The notes beneath the pieces are model-generated. The model had not been told where the DNA came from. It saw only the letters and a list, made by a program, of their open reading frames with translations, and made no database searches. Both the position numbers and the translations under genes were made by a program. From Caldisericaceae bacterium (lineage in GTDB: Bacteria > Caldisericota > Caldisericia > Caldisericales > Caldisericaceae), in NCBI GenBank assembly GCA_021161495.1, contig JAGHAO010000207.1, positions 1-5,477 on the forward strand: a DNA stretch of 5,477 nt, given 5' to 3'. This document shows, in pieces, positions 1 to 4,241 of the stretch (positions within the stretch are counted from its first letter, which is position 1; the number at the start of each line of letters is the position of its first letter).

Positions 1-748
1 GAGTAAGCACAATCGGGCCTGAAATTCCCTTCGAAGTGAAAAGCATATCCCCGAAATAAGAAAACTTCCTGCCGTCTGCAAATGCGGAAATCCGCACGTT
101 TCTCAGCGAAAGCCCTTCCAAATGCTTTGCAAAATTTTCTTTTATCAAAAGCGGAACGAGTGCAGGGTAAAGCGGAGTAACCGTATGCCCCAATTTTTTC
201 AAAATCTCATACCCGTCGCCCGTTGTCCCAAGACCGGGAAAGCTCTTTCCGCCCGTCGCAAGAACAAAGTAATCCGCCTTTATTTCCGAGCCGTCCGAAA
301 GAACCGCTGAAACAATTTTACTTCCCTCTTTCCTCAAAGAAATAACGGGCAGAGCGGTTTTTAACTTTATCCCGCGTTTTGCAATTTCCCGTTTCAAAGC
401 ATTCAAAACATCTTTTGAGCGGTCACTCTTCGGAAAAACCCTGTTTCCCCGCTCCGTTTTCGTTTCAACGCCTATTTCTTTTAAAAAGGAAATCAGATCC
501 TCATTGGAAAAAACGGAAAAAGAGTGATACAAGAATTTTCCGTTTCGTCCGAACGCTTCAATCAAATCTTTTATCGAACCTGCGTTGGTCACGTTGCAAC
601 GCCCTTTCCCGGAAACAAGAATTTTCAAACCGGGCCTCTGCATTTTTTCTATGATTGTAATATCACAATTACCTTCGGCGGATTTCAACGCCGCCATAAT
701 GCCCGCAGCTCCGCCGCCTATTATCAAAACCTTTTTCACAGATGGCAT
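1..748 (-). CDS. HI0933/BaiN-family FAD-dependent flavoprotein, N-terminal part (C-terminus beyond the left edge)
   Basis: Reading the minus strand from ATG at 746-748 gives an open frame of 249 codons that runs off the window. It starts MPSVKKVLIIGGGAAGIMAA, a Rossmann dinucleotide-binding loop (GGGAAG, residues 11-16) with the acidic strand end IIEK at 32-35. Family signatures follow in order: SGKGRCNVTN (46-55), ATGG (164-167), FPGLGTTGDGY (170-180), ALVPL (196-200) and LFTSKGISGPIVL (236-248). Together these identify the HI0933-like family (YhiN, BaiN), cytosolic FAD proteins of about 400 residues, so roughly 60% is present. The physiological substrate of most members is unknown; BaiN was linked to bile-acid reduction, but I would not transfer that here. 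There is no clear Shine-Dalgarno upstream of the ATG. A GTG at codon 4 (737-739) is an alternative start. No operon partner is visible, because a repeat-filled gap lies upstream. Confidence 0.93.
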   Translation of the reverse strand, partial: MPSVKKVLIIGGGAAGIMAALKSAEGNCDITIIEKMQRPGLKILVSGKGRCNVTNAGSIKDLIEAFGRNGKFLYHSFSVFSNEDLISFLKEIGVETKTERGNRVFPKSDRSKDVLNALKREIAKRGIKLKTALPVISLRKEGSKIVSAVLSDGSEIKADYFVLATGGKSFPGLGTTGDGYEILKKLGHTVTPLYPALVPLLIKENFAKHLEGLSLRNVRISAFADGRKFSYFGDMLFTSKGISGPIVLT

Positions 749-772
749 TATACAGGAAAAGTAACAATTATA
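747..772 (-). promoter_or_regulatory. Possible -10 elements upstream of the flavoprotein gene
   Basis: On the minus strand two perfect TATAAT hexamers occur, at 767-772 and 747-752. The second overlaps the ATG start codon. Neither has a convincing -35 at 16-18 nt; the nearest TTGAAA (795-800) is 22 nt from the first hexamer. If the first is used the leader is only about 12 nt. If the second is used the transcript would begin near the GTG at 737-739, which would make it leaderless. Low confidence, because TATAAT is common by chance in AT-rich DNA. Confidence 0.25.
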
Positions 773-815
773 AAATCGATTTGCATTAAAGGACTTTCAA
801 CGCTCCCGTATTTGG

Positions 816-873
816 CATTTCGAACTATGTCCTGCACCCCTTTCCTCGCCGAAGGCGAGCACTCGTTTCGAAC
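816..873 (+). repeat. Repeat unit A, copy 1 (nested hairpin)
   Basis: The core is the hairpin CTCGCC-GAA-GGCGAG at 845-859. It is preceded by a pyrimidine-rich stretch (CCTGCACCCCTTTC) and followed by CACTCGTTTC. Copies 2 (1132-1193) and 3 (1981-2054) share the core and both flanks. In copy 2 the outer flanks TCCTGAA and TTCAG can also pair, so the unit looks like an enlarged version of the B-type hairpin with an extra GC-rich stem inserted in its loop. Confidence 0.85.
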
Positions 874-882
874 CTCAAATCA

Positions 883-909
883 GTCACTCTGAACTTGTTT
901 CAGAGTCTG
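883..909 (+). repeat. Repeat unit B, copy 1 (CTTG-loop hairpin)
   Basis: GTCA followed by an 8-bp stem (886-893 with 899-906) around the loop CTTGT, then TCTG. The second copy at 2074-2100 has the same loop and stem length but differs at three stem positions, each with its partner changed too (886/906 A-T to G-C, 887/905 C-G to T-A, 888/904 T-A to C-G). The base pairing is therefore preserved while the sequence drifts. Confidence 0.85.
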
Positions 910-923
910 TCTTTTCAAAAGCA

Positions 924-953
924 AGACCCTGAGTAAAAGCATTTCAGGGCGAC
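924..953 (-). repeat. Repeat unit C' (variant of unit C)
   Basis: Read on the minus strand it is GTCG, then CCCTGAA, a spacer of about 9 nt, TCAGGG and TCTT. It resembles the distal hairpin of unit C at 999-1029 with one G-U wobble in the stem. The matching block at 2074-2176 lacks it: there the CTTTTCAA after unit B runs directly into AATAGGAG. Confidence 0.75.
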
Positions 954-961
954 AGAAAGAA

Positions 962-1029
962 AATAGGAGTTTCGAGGGAAATGTGTTCCCTCGATTTAGA
1001 GACCCTGAGTTAAGACATCTCAGGGTGAC
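962..1029 (+). repeat. Repeat unit C, copy 1 (68 nt, two hairpins)
   Basis: Two stem-loops in tandem: TCGAGGGAA-ATGTG-TTCCCTCGA (972-994, 9 bp) and ACCCTGAG with CTCAGGGT around a 9-nt loop (1002-1026, 8 bp), ending GTGAC. Copy 2 at 2109-2176 is identical in 65 of 68 positions by direct comparison, and none of the three differences lies in a stem. Read on the minus strand, the second hairpin starts GTCA and ends TCTC, the same layout as units B and D. Confidence 0.93.
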
Positions 1030-1039
1030 AAAAGGGGCC

Positions 1040-1081
1040 GTCATTCTGGAGGAACAAACGAAGTGAGTGACGAAGAATCTC
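1040..1081 (+). repeat. Repeat unit D1 (GTCATTCT ... AGAATCTC)
   Basis: A 42-nt unit starting GTCATTCT and ending AGAATCTC, so its ends (ATTCT and AGAAT) can pair around an interior containing GAAGTGAGTGACGAAG. It has the GTCA start and TCTC end of the neighbouring units. Related GTCATTCT...GAATCTC units are common intergenic repeats in many bacterial genomes (general knowledge). Only one copy is in this window. Confidence 0.65.
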
Positions 1082-1087
1082 ATATTT

Positions 1088-1114
1088 GTCATTCCGGACT
1101 TGATCCGGAATCTC
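1088..1114 (+). repeat. Repeat unit D2 (perfect 8-bp palindrome, CTTGA loop)
   Basis: GTC, then ATTCCGGA (1091-1098), loop CTTGA, TCCGGAAT (1104-1111) and CTC. Fold and loop match unit B with a different stem sequence. A decayed copy lies at 1981-2006 (ATTCCGGA, five bases, TCCCGAAT). Confidence 0.8.
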
Positions 1115-1131
1115 GTCTTTGTTTTTTCTCT

Positions 1132-1193
1132 GTTATCCTGAACCTTGCCCTGCACTCCTTTTCTCGCCGAAGGCGAGCACTTGCTTCAGCATC
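1132..1193 (+). repeat. Repeat unit A, copy 2
   Basis: Starts GTTATCCTGAAC and contains CTGCACTCC, the core hairpin CTCGCC-GAA-GGCGAG at 1163-1177, and CACTTGCTTCAGCATC. The ends ATCCTGAA and TTCAGCAT can pair with one mismatch, so the core hairpin is nested inside an outer stem. This copy best shows the full unit. Confidence 0.85.
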
Positions 1194-1227
1194 CCGTATT
1201 TTTACACTTTTGAAGTGCACTTAAAAT

Positions 1228-1258
1228 AAGACCCTAAATAAAAATACTTTATGATGGA
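1228..1258 (+). repeat. Decayed copy of the unit C/C' distal hairpin
   Basis: AAGACCCTAAATAAAAATAC followed by TTTATGATGGA aligns base for base with AAGACCCTGAGTAAAAGCAT and its continuation at 922-952, with many substitutions. The stem is no longer intact. It looks like an old, eroded copy of the same repeat family. Confidence 0.5.
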
Positions 1259-1330
1259 AAATGTATTTTATTTGATTTTGCTTCCGAACCGCAGATCCTA
1301 TTTCAACTGAAGTTCAATCCGTCAAACTTG

Positions 1331-1606
1331 CTAAAGCCTGTTTAACACGTCTTTGTAAACTTTCTTTCTGTGTATAATGCCGAGAACATAAACGGTTTTT
1401 TTATCTATCTCATAAACAATGCGATAGTCCCCGACTCTCAACTTCCAATATTTCTTCAATGTTTTTCTTAAAGGTTTGCCGTATTTTTCCGGCTCGGTAG
1501 CCAACCTTTCTTCTATTGCTTTTCTGATTCTCAACCTCAATTTTTTGTTTATCTCGGGAATATCTTTGTTTTTAACATCAGGATGGTATAAAATTTCAAA
1601 CGCCAT
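1331..1606 (-). CDS. RelE/ParE-superfamily toxin
   Basis: A 91-residue protein in the usual size range of RelE/ParE toxins. It shows the family layout: an N-terminal strand (FEILYHP, 3-9), helices rich in K, R and E (about 18-38), then GKPLRKTLKKYWKLRVGDYR (43-62), a strand RIVYEID (62-68) and a C-terminal strand VYVLGIIHRKKVY (72-84). GxPL, the LRVGDYRIVYEI strand and the basic HRKKxY end are typical of RelE-type mRNA interferases, which cut ribosome-bound mRNA; related ParE proteins inhibit gyrase. The sequence does not decide which activity applies. The ATG at 1604-1606 follows the antitoxin stop codon directly (TAGATG, no gap), which implies translational coupling. GAGG at the end of the antitoxin gene is a weak ribosome binding site. 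Confidence 0.9.
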   Translation of the reverse strand: MAFEILYHPDVKNKDIPEINKKLRLRIRKAIEERLATEPEKYGKPLRKTLKKYWKLRVGDYRIVYEIDKKTVYVLGIIHRKKVYKDVLNRL

Positions 1607-1834
1607 CTATTCCCAAACCTCATCGTGCGAAAGCGCCTTCGCTTTTTCAAATGTTTTTTTTCTTTCGTCGGCAAATTTCGAAAGGGCAACATCTTCTCTT
1701 AACTCAATCGCTTCTTTTATAAGATCCCTTACGGTGGAAGAAATTGAAATTTCTTCGGATTCGGACAAATCCTTTATAATTTTATACAGGCTTTTATCAA
1801 GCACCACATTAACCCTCGGTTTTTTCGTTGCCAT
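1607..1834 (-). CDS. Ribbon-helix-helix antitoxin of the RelE/ParE-type pair
   Basis: A 75-residue protein. The N-terminal half is a ribbon-helix-helix DNA-binding fold: basic start, strand RVNVVLD (7-13), helix A about 15-25 and helix B SSTVRDLIKEAIEL (32-45). The C-terminal tail (46-75), charged and ending SHDEVWE, would wrap and neutralise the toxin. Such proteins normally dimerise, bind their own promoter and repress it more tightly in complex with toxin. I chose the ATG at 1832-1834 because AAGGAGGTGATC sits 2 nt upstream of it, a 12-base match to the anti-SD complement. An in-frame upstream extension to 1888 would run through the promoter and is rejected. The toxin gene follows with no gap. 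Confidence 0.9.
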   Translation of the reverse strand: MATKKPRVNVVLDKSLYKIIKDLSESEEISISSTVRDLIKEAIELREDVALSKFADERKKTFEKAKALSHDEVWE

Positions 1835-1836
1835 TT

Positions 1837-1848
1837 GATCACCTCCTT
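1837..1848 (-). promoter_or_regulatory. Very strong Shine-Dalgarno of the antitoxin gene
   Basis: AAGGAGGTGATC on the minus strand, complementary to the full anti-SD end of 16S rRNA. It lies next to the ATG at 1832-1834 and fixes the start. Its strength fits the common need for antitoxin to be made in excess over toxin. Confidence 0.9.
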
Positions 1849-1855
1849 GCAAAAC

Positions 1856-1885
1856 AAAGTGTATCACTTTTGGTGAACTTGTCAA
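1856..1885 (-). promoter_or_regulatory. Toxin-antitoxin promoter with overlapping operator dyads
   Basis: On the minus strand TTGACA (1880-1885) is 16 nt from TACACT (1858-1863). Overlapping the -10 is the inverted repeat AAAGTG-TAT-CACTTT (1856-1870). A second dyad, TCAC with GTGA (1864-1867 and 1873-1876), overlaps it inside the spacer. Tandem dyads over the promoter fit binding by ribbon-helix-helix dimers and autorepression. The promoter and dyads are visible in the sequence; the operator role is inferred. Transcription would start near 1851, giving a leader under 20 nt. Confidence 0.75.
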
Positions 1886-1980
1886 CATTGCAGTATTCGA
1901 ATCGGCATAAATTTTGCTTTAAGTTTCTTTCTTCCCGGATGCTGTTCACGTTTTCGGTTTTGCCGTAAATATTATCCTTT

Positions 1981-2054
1981 GTTATTCCGGAATATGTCCC
2001 GAATCCTGTCCCACACTCCTTTCCTCGCCGAAGGCGAGCACTTGTTTCAGCATC
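1981..2054 (+). repeat. Repeat unit A, copy 3, fused to a decayed D2-like hairpin
   Basis: Starts GTTATTCCGGA, then ATATG and TCCCGAAT, a one-mismatch version of the D2 palindrome. It continues into CACACTCCTTTC, the core hairpin CTCGCC-GAA-GGCGAG (2024-2038) and CACTTGTTTCAGCATC. It is closest to copy 2 at 1132-1193. Confidence 0.85.
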
Positions 2055-2073
2055 GTTTCAGACTCTTTATTTT

Positions 2074-2100
2074 GTCGTCCTGAACTTGTTTCAGGACCTC
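2074..2100 (+). repeat. Repeat unit B, copy 2
   Basis: GTC, then GTCCTGAA (2077-2084), loop CTTGT, TTCAGGAC (2090-2097) and CTC. It pairs perfectly over 8 bp and differs from copy 1 (883-909) by three compensatory base-pair changes. Confidence 0.85.
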
Positions 2101-2108
2101 ATCTTTTC

Positions 2109-2176
2109 AATAGGAGTTTCGAGGGAAATGTGTTCCCTCGATTTATAGACCCTGAGTAAAGACACCTCAGGGTGAC
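2109..2176 (+). repeat. Repeat unit C, copy 2 (68 nt, two hairpins)
   Basis: Same two stem-loops as 962-1029: TCGAGGGAA with TTCCCTCGA (2119-2141) and ACCCTGAG with CTCAGGGT (2149-2173). Three mismatches to copy 1, none in a stem. Confidence 0.93.
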
Positions 2177-2271
2177 GCAAAAAAGGGGAATCTCAGGATG
2201 GCAAAATATTTTATGAAGGTATTCAAAACGAGCGGCATTCGGGAAAATCACCGTTTTATGCGGAGATAACA

Positions 2272-2483
2272 CCGATAAATAAAGGCTTGGTTGCGTTTTT
2301 GATGCGTAAATCGATTTTAAGGGCTGAAAAAGAAATTTCAGGTATATTTACCCGTTGAAAACGCAAATACGGGCTAAAAACGGCATATCTGAAATGCCGA
2401 TGAATAAAGGGTTTGTTTGAAATTTTGCGGTTTGGGAGGTGCTTTCCGAAAATTACACCCTTGAGAAACCCTTTATTTATGCG
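2272..2483. repeat. Inverted and direct repeats around the motif ATAAATAAAGG
   Basis: The motif occurs three times: ATAAATAAAGG at 2275-2285, GAATAAAGGGTTTG at 2403-2416 in the same orientation, and CCTTTATTTAT at 2470-2480 inverted. The outer pair forms an 11-bp inverted repeat spanning about 200 nt. Inside are TTGCGTTTT (2291-2299) with AAAACGCAA (2358-2366), GTAAAT (2306-2311) with ATTTAC (2346-2351), and a compact hairpin CGGCAT with ATGCCG (2381-2399). The nesting suggests a foldable, miniature-element-like segment. No target-site duplication is evident and I do not recognise the family. The minus strand is open from 2555 to 2256, but the product resembles a repeat translation more than a protein. 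Confidence 0.5.
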
Positions 2484-2485
2484 AA

Positions 2486-2884
2486 CTAAATTTCGTAACT
2501 TTTCGAACGGAATCTCCAAAAACGGAAAAATGCCGACAAACTCCCATAAATACACAGTTTTACGAAGAAATACGGATTTATGCCTTGCGCCAAACTACCA
2601 GATTTGAGCACGGGACAAACTTCCGCCCCAGAGGTTCCGGAGATTTCTTCTCCCGAAACCGTCGAGGAAAAATTCTTTTTGGCACGCAATTTTTTTAAGA
2701 GTTCCATAGGGAGCATTCGATCTGTATCCTCTTCCTTAATGAGCGACTTTACGACATCTGAAAGAGGCTCTCTGCAGACGATGTAAACTGTGTCAAAACC
2801 CGGGTAAGTTTTCAGGTATTCCTCAATTCCTTCGATGTCGTCCCTTCCTACTACACGCCTGAAACACAGGAAAATCCTTTTTAT
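2486..2884 (-). pseudogene. Unrecognised reading frame with an ATA in place of a start codon; possibly a broken gene
   Basis: Downstream of the SPOUT gene the minus strand reads (ATA)KRIFLCFRRVVGRDDIEG and on through IEEYLKTYPGFDTVYIVCRE and DVVKSLIKEED, which looks protein-like for about 95 codons. The last 35 codons (2486-2595) run into AT-rich repeat sequence and look like read-through. There is no ATG, GTG or TTG at the front. The ATA (2882-2884) overlaps the preceding TAA exactly as an ATG would overlap a TGA, so one A/G change could have removed an ATGA-coupled start. Other possibilities are a CTG start at 2867-2869, preceded by AAAGGA at 2876-2881, or an internal ATG at 2714-2716. I do not recognise the family. 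It is either a short functional gene with a rare start or a remnant whose 3' part was replaced. Confidence 0.4.
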
Positions 2885-3432
2885 CTGCCGAACAGCCTGT
2901 CCATAATGATTGCCGCCGCACTCCGGACGGAAAGGTGGTTGAAACCGCAGTTCCCTTTTATTGGCGGAAGGAAATAGTCAAACTTTTCTTCCAACTCTTT
3001 TGCAATGCCCCAACCCGTTCCGAAAACGAGGGCAATCGGAATTTCTTCTTTTGCTTTTTCCGCAAGTTCGGAGTAATCGATTTTCCGCACACCTCTTTCC
3101 TGAGCCGAAGTTCCCACAATGAGCGGACGCCTTCCTTCCGTTTTTTCCATCTCCGAAACCGCTTCTTCAAAGCTCTTTTTTACTTCCACGATTTCAATTG
3201 CCTCGGCGCGGTTCGGATTATAAGATTTGCCCGATGTATCCCAGAATTTTTTTATCCGCTCCACTATTTTGCGCTCCCCTTCAAACGGCTGGATGATGAA
3301 AAACTTTTTCAGGCAGTATGTCCGGGCACAGCGCGCCATATCGTGAATGTCGTGAATCACAATGCTCGTTGCTATGATTTCTCCGTTTTTGTTGTAAACG
3401 GGGTAATGGAGCAAAACAAGGTAAACATTCAT
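2881..3432 (-). CDS. SPOUT-class SAM-dependent RNA methyltransferase, TM1570/Aq054-like
   Basis: A 183-residue protein close to the usual length of this family (Pfam 'SAM-dependent RNA methyltransferase', PF09936). Its start MNVYLVLLHYPVYNKNGEII and TSIVIHDIHDMAR (22-34) are typical. The SPOUT cofactor-binding knot is at the C-terminus: PLIVGTSA (103-110), IALVFGTGWGI (133-143) and LPPIKGNCGFNHLSVRSAAA (155-174). Members are trefoil-knot methyltransferases that probably modify tRNA or rRNA; the target nucleotide is not established as far as I know. The ATG overlaps the trmD stop as ATGA (3429-3432), and AAGGGAG at 3441-3447 gives a ribosome binding site 8 nt upstream, so the two are translationally coupled. 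In Thermotoga this gene also follows trmD and precedes rplS; here rplS does not follow. Confidence 0.9.
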   Translation of the reverse strand: MNVYLVLLHYPVYNKNGEIIATSIVIHDIHDMARCARTYCLKKFFIIQPFEGERKIVERIKKFWDTSGKSYNPNRAEAIEIVEVKKSFEEAVSEMEKTEGRRPLIVGTSAQERGVRKIDYSELAEKAKEEIPIALVFGTGWGIAKELEEKFDYFLPPIKGNCGFNHLSVRSAAAIIMDRLFGR

Positions 3433-4184
3433 TTCAGAATCTCCCTTGCCGTTTGCTCAATTTCTTCAAAGATTTCTTTCAAGATTTCCTTCTCCTCTTC
3501 CGTGAACTTGTGTTTTAAAATAAGGTCGGGCCTTTTTACGAGCGTTCGTTTGAGCGCCTCTTTCAGCCTCCACTTCCGTATGTTTTCGTGATGCCCGCTG
3601 AGCAAAACCTCCGGCACTTCCTCGCCGCCTATTTTGCGGGGACGCGTGTAATGCGGGTATTCAAGCAAGTCGTTTTCGAAACTTTCCTCGCTCAAAGAAC
3701 TCTCATTCCCCAAAACTCCGGGAAGAAGCCTTACCACCGCATCGATCACAAGAATTGCGGCGGTTTCCCCTCCGCTTAAAATGAAATCTCCCACCGAGAG
3801 TTCCATATCGATTTTTTCGTTTATCCGCTCGTCAATTCCTTCGTAATGCGCGGGTATAAAAAGCAAACTTTCCTTTTGAGAAAGAAAATGCGCAATTTTT
3901 TGGTTGAACTTTTCCCCCTGAGGCGTGAGAAGGATTTTGAAAGATTTGCCCTCGGTTTTTTCGATTTGTTCAATTCCCTTTAAGACAGGTTCCGCAAGCA
4001 TCACCATTCCGGCGCCTCCTCCGTAAGGCGTGTCGTCGGTTGTGCGGTGCTTATCTTTCGTGAAATCCCTGAGGTTGTGAACGCAGAATTCAAGGGCGTT
4101 TCGCTCTTCCGCAATTTTTATGATGCCTTCTTTTTCTATGCAGAGGAACGTTTCCGGAAAAATCGTAAGGATATGAATTTTCAT
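3429..4184 (-). CDS. trmD: tRNA (guanine-37-N1)-methyltransferase TrmD
   Basis: 251 residues, the normal TrmD length. TrmD uses SAM to methylate G37 next to the anticodon, which prevents +1 frameshifting; it acts as a cytosolic dimer. Signatures in order: MKIHILTIFPE (1-11), DDTPYGGGAGMVM (50-62), the knot HYEGIDERI (113-121) and SVGDFILSGGE (130-140), IDAVVRLLPGVLGNE (147-161), SEESF (165-169), YPHYTRP (176-182) and VLLSGHHENIRKWR (193-206). By alignment from memory with E. coli, Arg152 corresponds to Arg154 and Glu167 to the catalytic Asp169, a conservative change. The ATG at 4182-4184 is the only reasonable start but has just a weak GAG nearby. A terminator hairpin ends 5 nt before it, and rimM is missing from its usual position upstream. 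The downstream methyltransferase overlaps by 4 nt. Confidence 0.97.
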   Translation of the reverse strand: MKIHILTIFPETFLCIEKEGIIKIAEERNALEFCVHNLRDFTKDKHRTTDDTPYGGGAGMVMLAEPVLKGIEQIEKTEGKSFKILLTPQGEKFNQKIAHFLSQKESLLFIPAHYEGIDERINEKIDMELSVGDFILSGGETAAILVIDAVVRLLPGVLGNESSLSEESFENDLLEYPHYTRPRKIGGEEVPEVLLSGHHENIRKWRLKEALKRTLVKRPDLILKHKFTEEEKEILKEIFEEIEQTAREILK

Positions 4185-4189
4185 TTCTC

Positions 4190-4234
4190 AAAAGAAAAAG
4201 AGGCGGAGTTTTGCTTTCGGAGATTTCCGCCTCT
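4190..4234 (-). terminator. Intrinsic terminator or attenuator between ylqD and trmD
   Basis: On the minus strand AGAGGCGGA (4226-4234) pairs perfectly with TCCGCCTCT (4199-4207), and the stem is followed by TTTTCTTTT (4190-4198). A GC-rich 9-bp stem with a U-tract is a canonical Rho-independent terminator. It begins 7 nt after the ylqD stop and its U-tract ends 5 nt before the trmD ATG. It would stop most rpsP-khpA-ylqD transcripts and leave trmD to read-through or a weak local promoter. One 4/6 plus 4/6 match, TTGTCG-17-TAAATT, overlaps the ylqD stop, but it is too poor to call. Confidence 0.85.
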
Positions 4235-4241
4235 CAATAAT

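Larger units (their letters stand above)
749..1330. other. Intergenic region filled with short hairpin repeats (cluster 1)
   Basis: This 580-nt gap between the flavoprotein start and the toxin stop has no credible gene. From about 816 to 1193 it is nearly continuous repeat units, listed separately (A1, B1, C', C1, D1, D2, A2). A decayed unit follows at 1228-1258, and a small hairpin CACTT-TTG-AAGTG lies at 1206-1218. The open frame on the minus strand at 880-1155 is a translation of these repeats and is not counted as a gene. I see no obvious terminator for the toxin-antitoxin operon between 1259 and 1330. Confidence 0.8.
1889..2255. other. Intergenic region with repeat cluster 2
   Basis: There is no gene in this stretch upstream of the toxin-antitoxin promoter. 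1889-1980 has no feature I can name. 1981-2176 is a second run of repeat units in the order A3, B2, C2. 2177-2255 holds a purine-rich segment and a 23-codon plus-strand frame (2199-2270) that I do not consider a gene. Confidence 0.75.

Noticed and set aside
122..892. Plus-strand open frames at 122-310, 379-654 and 524-892
   Set aside because: The first two are antisense to the flavoprotein gene and the third mostly so, with its last part in repeat unit A; the minus-strand frame has clear family motifs.
880..1155. Minus-strand open frame of 91 codons
   Set aside because: It is a translation through repeat units B, C, D1 and D2; no ribosome site, and the protein has no coherent fold pattern.
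816..1258. Possibility that the repeat cluster is a CRISPR array
   Set aside because: Units differ in length and sequence, there are no regular spacers, and no cas genes are nearby.
1835..1888. N-terminal extension of the antitoxin to 1888
   Set aside because: It would translate the promoter and Shine-Dalgarno; the ATG at 1832-1834 has a near-perfect ribosome site.
2199..2270. 23-codon plus-strand frame starting ATGGCAAAATATTTTATG
   Set aside because: No good ribosome binding site or promoter and no recognisable peptide; too short to support.
2256..2555. Minus-strand open frame of 99 codons
   Set aside because: It spans the nested inverted repeats; the same motif read in both orientations explains the phrases NKGFLKG, NKPFIH and KPLFIG. 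No Shine-Dalgarno.
2958..3170. Minus-strand frame of 70 codons rich in K and R
   Set aside because: Out-of-frame shadow inside the SPOUT methyltransferase gene.
2935..3591. Long plus-strand open frame of 218 codons
   Set aside because: Antisense shadow of the SPOUT methyltransferase and trmD, both of which are clearly real on the minus strand.
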